64,000 nt of DNA from Distichodus sexfasciatus (GCA_032718565.1 JAVGVS010000181.1:521453-585452); one strand, 5' to 3'; positions 1 to 13,202 are shown, counted from the stretch's first letter. The notes: generated by a model not told the origin, from the sequence alone. Program-made: numbers and translations.

Positions 1-845
1 AAAGGAGGCAGGAGAGGGACGGAGGGACGAGGAGGACGAGGAGGAGAGGCGGAGAGAGCGTGAACGTGAGAAGAGAGCGGTAATGAGACCGAGTTGCTCC
101 TTTTGGGGAAAGGCGTCTGGATCCGCTTTTGACCACGAAGATTAGAAGGTTGCAAGAATGATGGTCAGGTGCATTATGTCTCCTGAGAGAAAACAAAAGA
201 GAAAAAAAAACAACATTTGATGCTTATGATGTCTCATATCAATCAATCCCCTGAACTGAACTGAATTTTAAAAAAGTATTTTGTGATATCAGCAAATATA
301 ATATCGATATAATATCGTATCGTCACAACTCTAGTTGTGAGTACGTTTTAAGTGCGTTTTGCCCCGTCCCTAACCCCAGATTCCTGATCCGACAGCTTTT
401 AATGTAGCCGCAGGGCATATGAGCAAGTCCGTGTCGGCCCAGCTGCTGCAGCTGCACGATTTACAGCAGACCGGTCCGAACGGAACAGTTTCGCAACACA
501 AGAGAAAGTCATTCCCGCCGGCTAAGGCATGGCAGGGTTCTAAAGCGTGGCTTGTGCGGAGGTTTTTTGGGGATTGAGGTCAAGTCTCTCGGCTGATAGG
601 CATCGGTGCCGTGTGGATATGTCTCTACATGCTCCGACTCTAAACGGGTTGCCGTCTTTCTCTTAAAATACGACCTGAGAGAAGCTTGACTCGCTAGACG
701 TTGTTGAGGAACAAGCCCACTGAGAGAAAAGAATGTTTATGATAAAAACCAAGACTTAGCTTCTATTGAGATTTAAACACTCTCTTTCAGTCTTTTATGT
801 TAAATGGAGACAGCTTTAATCACGAAATCATTCAAACTGTCTTTT

Positions 846-1674
846 TAAGGGTTGACCGATGATCAGCTTCGCTAGTCATCGATTCTAATATTTAGCATTA
901 TTATGATTTTGGATGCACGATTACTGGGAATCACTGGCTGATGGCGATTTCCGTGTGTATATCGCGCGTGCAGAGTTGAACGCGTAGGCAAAACAGCTTG
1001 TTAGCCAAAGTTCCACTGTGCACTCAGAAATTTGGCACACAAAATAACGCCACAGTTCTGACATTTCTAACACAGCGCCAAGTCAAGCGAGCGTGAGCAG
1101 AGTGGAGCGAGGGTGGAGCGTTTCCAGTGTAGTGCACAACATTTGAAGAAAAAGTCACTTCCCACCCTATGTGGTGTATCAAGTCAAACAGGCTAGTCCT
1201 TGTGCACTACCTAGTGCGCTGAGAGCCATTAAGCTACAGCCCTGGCTATTTTCTGAGATGCATACTGGCACAAGCGCTACCTTTCCGCGTACAAAAAATA
1301 CGTCATCAAATTTCAACTGGAAATTTTGGGCAAATCTAAGCAACGCTTCAATGCCAATGACATAAAAAATGCTATTATCGGTCGATTCCGACAAAATTCC
1401 GATACAACCATAATTATGATTATCGCCATCTGTCATTTTCTAAAGCTACATCTTGATAAAAAAAGTTTTAAAGAGGCTCTGATGGCATCCAGAAGCAGGG
1501 AACTCTCAGAATTCTCAGAATCAAACACAAGCTGAAAGGCACTGAAATTCAGTTTTGTGTGTTATTCTACATTTGACAGCAATTTTCATGTTTACAAAGT
1601 ATCAGATGGTTTTGACTTGTAATTATACGTATCAGCCTTAAAAAAAACATATCGGCCGACCCCTATTGTCTATT
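846..1674. mobile_element. Non-autonomous TIR element (GGGGTCGACCGAT type)
   Basis: Left end AAGGGTTGACCGATGATC and right end ATCGGCCGACCCCTA are imperfect inverted repeats. They match the ends of the element at 5132-5780 (CTAGGGGTTGACTGATTATC). No transposase ORF lies inside. A familiar class of fish MITE-like elements; the superfamily was not assigned. Confidence 0.5.
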
Positions 1675-2248
1675 CTGTGCATCATCAAACGACCAAAAAC
1701 CAAAATTTTCTGTCAGATGTTTACAGTACACATTCACGCTACAGAGTCACGTCATTTTTTCCCCCATCATTAGCTTCAGGGACTGTCTTAAGCCTCTCAA
1801 TTACTGACGAACCTGCGCCTGAACAGGCAAATGGACATTTTTGCGAAATCGCCGGATCAAGCTCATGCTCTGAGACATGCTCAAACGCCGGCAACAAGCA
1901 GCCACTACATCCTCATTAGCGATAATGACTGCTTTGACCACTTAGCGAGATGTTTGTTGACCTCGTTATTCTCTTGACGAGGTAGTCGTGACAGGCTGCG
2001 AAAAAATCCCCTTCATCAGATTACGAAAAGAAGCAAAAGTGGTGCGCTATGGGAAAGGATAATGTTGCTTGCGAGCCTGTGGTTGAGATCCTGGAAGTGG
2101 AATTTCCCTGTTTGACTCGTGCTTCAGGTGTGGCAGGGCAACACGACGCGCCGTCTCAGCGGGCCTGGATTCAGCGAAGTGAAATATTATTCCCGGCATT
2201 ATTTTGGTGTCCTGTGTTTTGTGTGTATATCAAACTGGCGACCTGGGT

Positions 2249-2422
2249 GTTGGTGGCCTAGCGGTCAGGACGCTCGCCTCTGGACCAAGAGGTTGTGGGT
2301 TCGAGTCGAACCTCTGTCCCTGAGCAAGACCCTCAACTCCAAGTTGCTCCAGGGAGAATGAAACTGAAAAATGGAAGTCGTTTTGGATAAGAGCGTCTGC
2401 TAAAATGCTGTAAATGTAAAAT
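2249..2422 (+). mobile_element. tRNA-derived SINE, near full length
   Basis: Head has Pol III A box TGGCCTAGCGG (2254-2264) and B box GGTTCGAGTC (2298-2307), then CCTGAGCAAGACCCTCAACTCC and the tail GGATAAGAGCGTCTGCTAAAATGCTGTAAATG. This head and tail are typical of teleost tRNA-type SINEs. Flanking sequence resembles another repeat, so it may be a nested insertion. Confidence 0.75.
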
Positions 2423-2429
2423 GCCGATA

Positions 2430-2725
2430 TTGATAACGGTTATTGTTAGTTAATCGGCCAAAAATCTGGCAAAATTTTGAATTTTACATGCACATGCTTA
2501 GCTGAAACTCTCCTCTTCTCCTTCTTGGAGATACTACTCATGTGACATACATCCAATCAGAGACTGTTGTGGGCGGCACATAAAATCAAGCAGCGAGTCG
2601 AGAGCAAACAGCACAGGGAGAAGAGACGGCAGTGAAGCCACAGTAGCGCACCTTGTAATTACATCAAAATGGCTAATATCGGTCTCTGATAATCTGCCCG
2701 GCCGATAATCGGTCGACTCTTACTA
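2430..2725. repeat. Fragment of the CCGATAATCGGTCGACTC repeat family
   Basis: The right end (about 2690-2722) carries CCCGGCCGATAATCGGTCGACTC, related to the termini of the 846 and 5132 elements. The left boundary is unclear. Confidence 0.4.
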
Positions 2726-2749
2726 CATTTATGATGCATGATCGATGTA

Positions 2750-4050
2750 TTCTTTTTTATATCGATGCTATGGGCATGCTGATCATTGAATCAATGTATT
2801 GATATCGAACGATATATCGTTACATCTCTATTCACTGGAAAATACCATAAAATTTCGAACCACGTGTCGTCCTGCCAGAAGACTCAGCTCTAAACAGACC
2901 TGAGAGACTACAAATGTAAATCTGATCTTTAGCTGATTAAAGATGGGAGGTAGCATTACAGGTTTGTCCTCTCTCTCTCTCTGCTTCTGTTTCTCTTTGT
3001 CTTTCTCTATTTAAGTGCAGATGTTAAAAGGAAACACAAGGGTGACATTAATCTGTATTTTAAGATTCCAATAGAATGATGAATTCATTCTAATACAGCT
3101 TTCAGCTTTTTTTTTTTTTGCATTTTTTCCAACATCTTGCAAAAGTCTGCACTGGTAAAGTCGAAGTCCAAGTCCCAGAACAGAATCTATTCTTACAGGA
3201 CACTAATCATAGTTCTCGGGAAGCTAATGCTGCAGTTTTTAACTGGCTAACGTTAGCTCACCGCGCCCAGCGTGTCCACCCAGGTTCTGCTCTGTGAAAT
3301 GCAGGAATCTGAACGACCGGGATGGAAAGCTGTAAAAATTCCTTCTCTGTAGCTGGCGAGTTAACGTCAACAATACACAGCACTCCGGAGGAGGAGCAGA
3401 CCCCCTGCCGTGAAATTCAAATTGGTGGGAAGGGAAGAAAACCCCCGTAAACGCACATAGAAATTCTTTGTGAACCGCAGCTTTAAGCTAGGGCTGGGCG
3501 ATACGAAGTGGAATCAATATCAATGTTAACGTTTTACCATGATTACGATTAATAAACAATTCTTTTGTTGGTCTTTTTTGTTTTTTTTTACCCTTACTAA
3601 TAAATTTGGATACTTTTTTCAAATCAAATACTTTTGTGATTTTAAAATAATTGCAGGAAGCGCACAGATGTCACATATCGGCGAAGGATGATAATTGCTC
3701 AGCCCCTGCTGTTCGTTAGTTAACTGATACACAAACATTTAACAATTCGGCCGACAGACTGCAGTGATCTGATGTGGCAAAAAATCATAAATGACTAGAT
3801 GTAGGAAAGAGAGAGAGCGAGAAAAGCAGAGAGAGGCAGAAAGAAGGGAGAAGAGGCAGCAGTCTAACTTTAGAACAACATAAGCTTTCACCGAGGACGC
3901 AATTACCTGACTTGATTATGTGAGTGGACGCAGAAAATTGAATGAGTGCGGTAATGGGATGGAAGTGAGTGAGAGACGGCGGGAGCATAAAACACACAAA
4001 ATGGACAGATAGATAAACAGAGAGAAATGAGGGAAGAGAAATACCCGTAA
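2750..4050. other. Intergenic, with a GGGCTGGGCGATA element
   Basis: A fragment of a common fish MITE-like repeat begins at 3489 (GGGCTGGGCGATACG, then ACCATGATTACGATTAAT) and ends near 3708 (TTGCTCAGCCCCTG). A related copy starts at about 41372. A GA-rich patch at 3805-3860 gives a meaningless open frame on the minus strand. No gene is seen. Confidence 0.4.
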
Positions 4051-4059
4051 ATATCTCCT

Positions 4060-5090
4060 ACCCTCAGTTTATGACGCTCAGAGACCAGCTGGGCCAGTGA
4101 TCAGCCTCCGTTAGCCGGATGGTCACTGTCTCTGCATAAAAGCCTCTTTCAGAGGAGCTCTGGGGTCAAACCGGGTGTAACACGCTCAAGATCACCCGCC
4201 AGGACGCATCTTCCCCATTCAGAAATGGAGAGGTCCCACTTGGTTGTTGTGCACCGTGTGCTGTGCTGTGTTCACAATGATAAATAATTGCTCACAAACA
4301 CTTAGTAACCAGTGTTGGTACTGGCCCTGATTAAATACATTTGTCGACCCGAAAATGAGGTAATTCACATGATTTATAGTCAATATTGACTGTGAGTCTA
4401 CGGGGTACATGGAGGTGGGAAAATACAGTGAGAGAGAGAGAGAGAGAGAGGGAGAGATCAAAGTGGGATTACATTAGCGGACCATGTGCCCTGTAAAGCA
4501 TTAAACCTGCTCCAACTGTTCTCAGTAAAAGCCCGGAGCTCGTGTCTGTCAGCACGCTCACGTGTCCCGGCCTGCCTCCAGCCCTACCGCCGGCAAACAA
4601 AAGCCCCGTCCCACAATCCCCGGTGGGATTGGTGCGGCCGCTGCCGCCGTCGTTGCTGTCCCGCACGAAGTCTGTTCTCCCAGCTCTGGGAATTCCGCAC
4701 GAGTAAAAAATCAGCACAAAGCCGTGCCGTGAACAAGCGATACATGGGTTATTTATGGGTCATTATTCAGGTTGTTGATCTGTTTGCGTGGGACGTATGA
4801 TTTGGAGCAACTGTAGGGATGCGTCAGTCCCCACACTGATATTATAAATATTATTCCTCAAGACATTAAACTCCTAAATTCATAAAAAACCATAAATGTT
4901 TTGCTCTTTGGAAGCAAAATATGAATAAATGTGGGGTGGCGCAAGACTTCTGCACAGTACTGTAGGCAGCAGCGCTTCGGGATTGGTACCTTGCTCATGA
5001 GTACTTCAGTGGTACCTTTAGCAGTCCGGGACTTGAACTGGCAACCCTACCATAACGAGGCCAACTCTATAACCTTTGAGCTGATCTCTT
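4060..5090. other. Intergenic with two SINE fragments
   Basis: A SINE tail (GTGTGCTGTGCTGTGTTCACAATGATAAATAATTGCTCAC type, about 4250-4295) and an inverted SINE piece (GGTACCTTGCTCATGAGTACTTCAGTGGTACC... GGACTTGAACTGG, about 4985-5065). Both match the better copies at 29.2-29.8 kb and 53.3-53.7 kb. A short GA run is at about 4430-4460. Nothing coding is seen. Confidence 0.5.
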
Positions 5091-5131
5091 ATGGAAAGTT
5101 TACGCCATAACTTACTATAATTTACCATAAA

Positions 5132-5780
5132 CTAGGGGTTGACTGATTATCACTGACAAATGACGATATCGGTCATTTGTAAAATAAAGTAAAATATGCT
5201 CAACTTTTGGGACTGATGCAGCCACCTCTCTGCGCTCTAGAGCAGGGCTCCCCGACCACCAGGCCGCTGACCAAAAAGGGGCCGTGGCTCATTAATAACA
5301 ATAAAAACATTTTCTCCAAAAAAAAAACCCCAGTTCGTACAGTGTTTTATTCCAAAAAAAACATCATTCTGTGGCTCATACATGGTGGTAATGCAATTCA
5401 CTTGGTGATGGTACATGTTTCACCTCCCCGAGTCCACGGAAAAACAGTTCGAAATGAAACCGATCTGTGGTGCCTAAAACGTTGGAGACCACTGGTCTAG
5501 AGGAATCTGATTTGTCACAAGTTTAGCTGGAGGCTGAAAACACTAAAAGTTTGGCATTGAGCTCCCTGTACTTTTTATGTGCAGTACATTATGAACATTA
5601 TGGAAAGTTTATGCTAAAAGGCTCTTTAATGAAGTTTTGTTGGTAGTGTATATTTGTTATTTTTACATTTTGAAATCAATTTTCATTTTTACATTGTCGC
5701 TTGAAAAACTCTTTAATCGCCTTGATTAGTTATCAGTATCGGTATTAAAAAAAAACAACAAAACATCGGTCAACACCTAG
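5132..5780. mobile_element. Non-autonomous TIR element (CTAGGGGTTGAC type)
   Basis: 649 bp with inverted ends: left CTAGGGGTTGACTGATTATC, right complement CTAGGTGTTGACCGATGTTT. No transposase ORF. No clear target-site duplication flanks it. Second copy of the family at 846. Confidence 0.6.
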
Positions 5781-8700
5781 TTGTAACCACAGCCAATCCC
5801 TAGGCTAAAATAATTACACTTTCCTCCAGGCTCAGGATTTATTTTTATTCATGCGCATTGAACATCTCAGCTTCTTGCAGTATGAAAATTGTCTAATGGA
5901 CAGAGCCGGCTGGGGATTTACGAGCTTCAGGCTGTGAGTCAGCAGTCAAAGCTGTCAATGTGTAACTCGGCCTGCTGCCCTCGATTCATAAAGCGGTCGA
6001 CACCTGGGAGTAAAAATCACGAGGCAGACAGGAAACGGCTATGACTGTATCTGTGTGACGAGTGCGTTACGAAGAGGGACTGAATAGTACAAGATGTATG
6101 GCGATGCCCATGTTATGACATGACAGAGAATCAAGTGTAAACAGAATTTGCTCTGCTACTCAATACAATAACGTAAACTTGTTGTTGTCAGCACTATAAC
6201 AGCATCGTTACATATCTGCGGTTACCGCTACCCTCGAGGATGAAGCTTGTTCAAACAGAATCATTCCACACCATAAGTCAAAACCAGACACCTTTACCCA
6301 TAACAAAAGTTCCAAATTCTTTTACTGTTGCATTCTGAATAAAATTTGCTTTCAGGATTATATTTTTGCAAATACAAATGACAAAGATGGATGATGATCT
6401 ATTGTTTCATATTATACTCTATCATTTATTTCGTGGTGCCGCAAAATACACTGTTTACGGCAATACTTCTTCAGGGTTTGGATGAGAGTTTGCAAGAGTC
6501 ACCACAGCGCCACGTTGGCACAGAAAAACAGGTGTTTTACTGTCAATTGTATAAAAATACAGGTGAATTATGGCACCTTTGGCGTTCCATACGAGTGCAC
6601 ACTGAGTATTTCGAGCGAGTGTGTAGGCAGAGTTGAGCACGCACAGACACAAAATGCGAAAGTTTCACTGAATTTACAGAAAATGTACTATATTGTGATA
6701 TATATTGTTATTGGGATATGATATTACATATCGGGATGTGAGATGTTGGTCGTATCACACAAGCCTAGTTCAAAATGCTAAACGCTAATGTGAGTAATAA
6801 TAATCAATTCAATTCCATTATGTAGATATTAATTTGCATTTTCCTAAAATATTCACATTATTCTCAGTAAGAGCACTTTCACACTGTGCATCTATAAAAA
6901 GTAACACACAGGAACTGGAACTATCTGGAACCAAGACTATTTTAGATTCTAGTTATTTTTCCTTTCAGACTTGGAGAAGGAAATGCAACAACGGATTTCA
7001 TCGTACCAACAAACGATCAAAGCATGCAGCTAATGTTGTGTTTTGTAGTGAACGGATTCAAGTTTTCACACAAACTAAAACTATAAAGTATGAAAGTATG
7101 AAGACAATGGTTCCGGTTCTAGTAATGGGTTAAAATGAAATATTTTTAGCACGTACACATTTTGCCTCGAGAACAAAGTGTGTGAGAAGACCTTTGAGGA
7201 ACAACTTCCAACCAACACTCATATGCAAAACCCTTGTAATAAAATTTTCTAAACAATTATTGTAACCCAGTTCTTTTACATTTCTGATGTAACAAATGTG
7301 CCACAAGCAAAGCGAGTCCGCGAACATGAATGAGTTGACAGCCCGCACACACGAACGAGCCATTACATAACCTCATGTACATTAAATTAAACCACTGAGT
7401 CAGTTGTGACCGAGGCGAGCTGCAGGAAGCTTGTCCCTCATTTAATTACGCTGACGTTGATTTGCTTGCTCCTGTTTGTTTATTTGTTTTCGCTATAAAT
7501 ATCTAAACTCATATTCCTCTCCAAATAAAAATCCCAAATGGCAGGAAATATGGTTGAGCCAATGCCTAAAGTCTCAAAGATTAAAGATGCACAACATATC
7601 ATTTCAGAATCATCATCACTAGCTACATTGCAGTCCCCGGTTCATATTTTTCTGTCTGTCTGATGGAGCAGAATTTACTCTGATTTACTAGTTCTTGGAT
7701 AAATGTCATGCTTCCCCAAAAAGTCTTTAAGATAATAGGCTGTTATCAGCTGTTTAAAATAATTAATTTCATTAACGAAATCACCATAGCTATTCTGGAA
7801 TTATTCATTTATTCCAAATTATTCAATTCTAAAAAATGTTATTTTTTATATTACAATAATAATATAATGTAAACCTCACGTTAAATTTAACCTTAAATAT
7901 TTGTCATTTTCCTACAAGCTGGCACGCGCAAATTTGGAAACACAAGTTTGTATTACAGAACTACATTTGCGGATGTGGGACTTTCAGTAAGCATTAAAAA
8001 TGTCACGTCAGTTACAACAAAAGACTGCTGTGAAACTGAGAGCTTTTAAAACCTGCACTGTGTTGCCAAATATAACAACAAGGGCATTATCACACATCTC
8101 CGATCGCAGAACAGTCCATGTAGCCTGACCGACGATGTATCAGAGGCAAAGGCAAAAACGAATGTAGTTGAGATTTAAGAATCAGTAAAAGTGATGCACT
8201 GCACATTAAACACCACTCGCTTGTTGCCTATTTGGAGTCGATACGAAGCAATTTTCATAAATTAACGAATGGGACAGGGCCTAAAACGGTCTGCTGTTGC
8301 TGGGATTTTCTGGACTTAACTGATTTAACCCCAAAATGCTAATGTGTCTGATAGGGAATGAAGACTGAATGTTTACTGAATGGGTCACTCTATCCAAACA
8401 CATTAACGCGGCCAACGAATAACAGACAGGTATCAATCTGATTTCTACTCTCAGTGACCCAGCAGACAGCGGCAGTGTTTATTACTAAGTGCCCCCTCCC
8501 TCGCTCACTGCTGTTTTGCTGCCCTCTTAATTAAAGGTCAGCTTTGTTCTTGTCTCTCCCCTGAGGCTGTGGATGAGTGCAGTACAGCAAACGACCCGCA
8601 ATCCATCTACTAAGAAGCAATAGAACAGGACAGATGCATGGCAAAGTCAATACTGAATTCTTTACTCATTATTATTATAATGCATGAATAGCTGACTGGG

Positions 8701-8810
8701 TTGTAGGTGTGGATTTGATGTGTAATAATAAGATATGCTTCCTTTAAATGGTATGGTGCCTTTGACCTTCTATAGCTAGAGTTATGGTACCATTTCTATT
8801 AAGTACTCAA
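5781..8810. other. Intergenic, no gene seen
   Basis: AT-rich non-coding sequence. Open frames here are under 100 codons and show no known motif. No clear tandem repeat. Confidence 0.5.
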
Positions 8811-8932
8811 TAGTTAGAAAGGTGAATACTGGACTGTAGTTTGTAGTGCTAGTGTTGTTCTTTAGTACTGTACAGCACTAAAGAACAACACTAGCACTAC
8901 AAACTACAGTCCAGTATTCACCTTTCTAACTA
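8811..8932. repeat. 122-bp near-perfect palindrome, no spacer
   Basis: Arms 8811-8871 and 8872-8932 are exact reverse complements over 61 bp except for one A/G difference (8867 against 8876). The centre is TACTGTACAGCA. The match stops sharply on both sides. The right arm contains a 26-bp stretch (8885-8910) matching the 27-bp minisatellite unit next door at about 23 positions. It could extrude as a long hairpin or be an assembly fold-back. Confidence 0.9.
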
Positions 8933-9011
8933 CTGTGTTGCACTACAGCACAACAGTCACTTATAGTACTTACAGTAAACGTACAGTACTGCAGAGCTAC
9001 TGTAATAGCTG

Positions 9012-10036
9012 AGCTACAACACTAGCACTATAAAGTACAGTTACAACACTAGCACTAGAGAGTATAGTTACAATACTAGAACTAGAGAGTACAGTTACAA
9101 CACCAGCACTAGAGAATACAGTTATAACACTACAACTAGAGAGTACAGTTACAACACCAGCACTAGAGAATACAGTTATAACACTACAACTAGAAAGTAC
9201 AGTTACAACACTACAACTAGAAAGTACAGTTACAATACTAGAACTAGAGAGCACAGTTACAACATGAGCACTAGAGAATACAGTTATAACACTACAACTA
9301 GAAAGTACAGTTACAACACTAGCACTATAAAGTACAGTTACAACACTAGCACTATAAAGTACAGTTACAACACTAGCACTATAAAGTACAGTTACAACAC
9401 TAGAACTAGAGAGTACAGTTACAACACTAGCACTAGAGAGCACAGTTACAACACTAGCACTAGAGAGTACAGTTACAACACCAGCACTAGAGAATACAGT
9501 TATAACACTACAACTAGAGAGTACAGTTACAATGCTAGCACTAGAGAGTACAGTTACAACACTAGCACTAGAGAGCACAGTTACAACACTAGCACTAGAG
9601 AGTAATTACAATATCAGTACTAGAGAGTACAGTTACAACACTAGCACTAGAGAGTACAGTTACAACACTAGTACTAGAGAGTACAGTTACAACACTAGCA
9701 CTAGAGAGCACAGTTACAACACTAGCACTAGAGAGTACAGTTATAACACTACAACTAGAGAGTACAGTTATAACACTAGCACTAGAGAATACAGTTATAA
9801 CACTACAACTAGAGAGTACAGTTATAACACTAGCACTATAGAGCACAGTTACAACACTAGCACTAGAGAGTACAGTTACAACGCTAGCACTAGAGAATAC
9901 AGTTATAACACTACAACTAGAGAGTAATTACAATATTAGTACTAGGGAGTACAGTTACAACACTAGTACTAGAGAGTACAGTTACAATATTAGTACTAGA
10001 GAGCAGTTACAATACCAGTACTAGAAAGCACAGTAC
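9012..10036. repeat. 27-bp-unit minisatellite, about 38 copies
   Basis: The unit reads ACAACACTAGCACTAGAGAG plus TACAGTT. Variants include CTACAACTAGAGAG, CTAGCACTATAAAG and TATAACAC forms, with some alternation giving a 54-bp higher-order pattern. Because 27 is divisible by three and the unit lacks stops in several frames, long repetitive frames open on both strands (plus: YSYNTSTRE per unit; minus: LSSASVVTV per unit). I do not call a protein. Confidence 0.93.
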
Positions 10037-10117
10037 TGCATTGTCATTGTTGTTTGATGAGTGTTATCAAATATACTGCATACAGTTAACAATGTATACA
10101 AACATTTTGTAGGAAAA

Positions 10118-10197
10118 ACAGAGAGAGAGAGAGAAGGAGAGAGAGAGAGAGAGAGAGAGAGAGGGAAAGAGAGAGAGAGATGGAGAGAGAGAGAGAG
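10118..10197. repeat. (GA)n microsatellite
   Basis: Interrupted GAGA run directly beyond the minisatellite, followed by a CG/CA-rich patch (GTGTGCGCGCGCGCG at about 10287). Confidence 0.9.
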
Positions 10198-10199
10198 TT

Positions 10200-11000
10200 A
10201 CACGTGTTGTGTAATACGTCCCCTTACAGTCACTTACTGCGCAGCAGAATAAAACATCTTAAAACAGCGCGGCCGATCAAACAGCGCGTGTGCGCGCGCG
10301 CGTTAATCAGTCGCGTGCACGGTTGCAACCTTACACACACGCGCGCACACTTACACAACATGCACGAAATATCAAGTTTTTATTTTTGATATGACTTTTG
10401 CCTCTTATCCCACTTCAGCCAAAACACAAGCTCGGGGTTCAAAATGAGGCACCACACGCACGCCCTCTCCAGCGGAGACTTCTTTTCAAAATTCTCATCA
10501 GAGGTGAAACGTCTTCAGGAATTTTAAAAAGAGGAATTTCAGTAGCATTCGATTCACGTCCTGAACATTACCGCGTCACGGACGACTGAGAACATCGATA
10601 TATGTCTTTATAAAGCACTACACAATACGCGAACGGTGTGAGCCACACACTTAAACTACATTACACGCATGTTGCCTGTTTGGTTATTATTTGGTGCGGG
10701 TTTGATCTCCTACCTTGGCTTTGTGTGACTTTATCCCGCACTTTCCGCGTGTCCGGACGGTATTCCCTCTCGTCGCCTGGATCCCGCTTTGCGTGACCGC
10801 GGCGAGACTCAAACCGAGGAGCGTTCCAATCCACGGCGATGTTCCCTACTACCTAGTTCCCTACTAACGGAGGGCACTTCACTTGAAGCCTTGAAGCCAC
10901 AATGACAACCTGCTTCTGTGATGTGATGCTGCTGACCGGGCAACTCGTTATCTCTAATGGTAAATACATCTTACATAATGGAAAAGTTTTTTTTTCTTTC
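10200..11000. other. Intergenic, moderately GC-rich, no gene seen
   Basis: Non-repetitive sequence with a CpG-containing patch around 10720-10860 (CCGCACTTTCCGCGTGTCCGG and similar). It could be a remote exon or promoter of an unseen gene, but no frame, splice pair or motif supports that. Confidence 0.3.
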
Positions 11001-11265
11001 ATTTACATTTTAGCAGACGCTATTACTGAGATCGACTTCCATCTCATAATTACAGGGACAGTATTTGTTTAAGGGTAAAGCTTAAGGATAATTTACATTT
11101 CATATCATTTAACAGATTCTCTTTTTCAGGGCGACTTCCAAGTCCTAATTACAGGGGCTGTCTCTGTTTAATGGTCAGGTTTAAGGGTCTTGGTCAGTGA
11201 TGCAGTGGTGATAGTGCTGGATCTAAGATTTGAACCCACAACTTCTTGCTCCTGAGGGAAGCATC
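11000..11265 (-). repeat. Two SINE tail fragments (minus orientation)
   Basis: CATTTACATTTTAGCAGACGC (about 11000-11020) and CATTTAACAGATTCT...GGGCGACTTCC (about 11103-11140) are reversed GTCTGCTAAAATGTAAATG SINE tails. Each is followed by TAATTACAGGGxCxGT. The second continues into TTGAACCCACAACTT, a degraded B-box region. Confidence 0.6.
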
Positions 11266-12925
11266 CTATCTCAACTATCCTTTCCTCTCCATCCTTTCCC
11301 TTCATCCCTTCCCTTCCTCTTCTCCCTTCCCTTTCCTTTCCTATATTTCCTTATATATATGTATAAAACCCAGGGCAGGCGCAAACACACTGCAGGCAAA
11401 TATAAAAGCGATATAGTAAATGTATATTTGGTTGGATAAAATTAACACCATTTACTATTTTTACACAAATTTACATCATTAAACTACTATCATTCTAGTT
11501 AAATTTTAAATTGCATGTACAGTACGTGGCTTATATTTCGCAAACATTATTTTCAACTTTGTCAAGACATTTAATAATAAAATAAATATGAAAACATTTA
11601 CAAGCAATGAGGATCATTATATGGCACTTAATTTTCAACAGAACATTATACTTTGTGAAGTTATTAATACAAATAAAAAATAAAAACAGTAAGTGAAGAA
11701 AACCAAAATGCATATAAATTCAGCTTATAGCCATTTATGCTATATAAAAATGAATAAATCTATCAATAAATTTATCAAAACAGCTTTCAAACTATTCTTT
11801 ATTCCATTTGGGAGTATGCAAGCACAACAAACCAAATTATCACAAAGCATCATCAGATTCTGTTTAATTATGCTGTGCAGCACCACTCATATAAGTATTT
11901 TAAATGTCTGCTCTAGCAGTAACGGTAAGACAGGATTATATCAGCTAAGTTGAGTATTAAATAATTACACAGCATAAATTGATCCATCTACAGCAATCCT
12001 CTGAACCCATCCAACAAGCATTATTGTGCTGTATTGCATGTTGTATGCTATACTGTATACATATTTTTTCCAGTAGATAGCAACAGAGGACCTTATTCAA
12101 CTGATATGACAAAATCCACCCATAATCCATAGGTGTTTTTATCGATGGATCAGGGAGATGAAATATTCTTAACGCAGTCACATCTAAAAATTGAACACCT
12201 CAAGAGATTTAGCCTCAGTTCTCTCTATATTGTTAATGTGTATTATTAATAATTAAAAGTATATGACATCTCAGTACCTGGTGAACTTTTTTTGAACGAA
12301 ATCAACCTTACGAAGTGATAAATGACTGTACACTTTGGTATATTATCATCTTATATTCGCTCTCTACACTTTAGAACCTTATGTAAATAGCAGTATGGAT
12401 TATGGATTCTAAACATACACAGAAACTGTGTGGTAAAAGTAGTTAATGTTTTTAATCGTTGTAATTTCTAGACTCTTTGACAACAGCGACATGTAGTGGC
12501 ACAAAACCAGAATCATAAGGTTAAATTAAGTTCACAGATTTCAACTTGCTGTTCTTTGTATACTTAAGGATTATTGAGGTTATTTATGCTTTTTTCCTTC
12601 ATTTTTGCGTGCATGTATAATTAAGAGCTATTATATTTGTTTAAAACGCCAATCTAGTAATTCTATAATGTCTACTTTATTCCTGAAAATGGGATTCTCT
12701 GAAACATTCCCTTCTAACACATTTGACCTCAGTTCTCTTGTAGACTGATTAGTGGAACCCGGTGTATGTGATTAGAGGGCTGAAGATAAACTCAAGAAAG
12801 CAGAACATCAGGAGAAGCCAAAGAGGTCGTTACCTTAAGCTTAAAAAAGCTAGTACAGCAGAACACGATGGTTAAAATATTAGACCCATTTGAGATTTTG
12901 TACTTTTACATTTTTGCTTTTACCC
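11266..12925. other. AT-rich intergenic, no gene seen
   Basis: Includes a short CCCTTC/TTTCC pyrimidine tract (11280-11345). No coding signal. Confidence 0.5.

Positions 12926-12927
<2 letters not shown>

Positions 12928-12980
<53 letters not shown>
12928..12980. repeat. (AG)n microsatellite
   Basis: About 26 uninterrupted GA units. Confidence 0.95.
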
Positions 12981-12983
<3 letters not shown>

Positions 12984-13202
12984 AAAAATACACCGTTAAA
13001 GTTTGTCATTATTGGCACAAATTGGTGTTTAAAACACTGCCTTTTATCATAGTACAGTATGTTTTCGTAAGAAAACGCTTGAAAATAAAATATATTGTCT
13101 TGTAACACGTTGCTGCCGCTGGCACCACCGGAACTTACGTCATTACCGGTCACCGGCATCTGCCTGTTGTCACTGGTATATGCCGCTTTAAAATGGAACG
13201 TT

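Noticed and set aside
2249..2422. A functional tRNA gene
   Set aside because: A and B boxes are present but no cloverleaf end; it continues into a SINE body and tail.
8997..9927. Long repetitive open frames on both strands (up to 193 codons)
   Set aside because: They follow from the 27-bp unit being divisible by three; no start context, splice signal or protein homology.
9012..10036. CRISPR-like array
   Set aside because: The units are directly joined with no unique spacers, and the genome is a vertebrate's.
10720..10860. Possible CpG island promoter
   Set aside because: CpG-containing but short, and no exon, start codon or motif can be tied to it.
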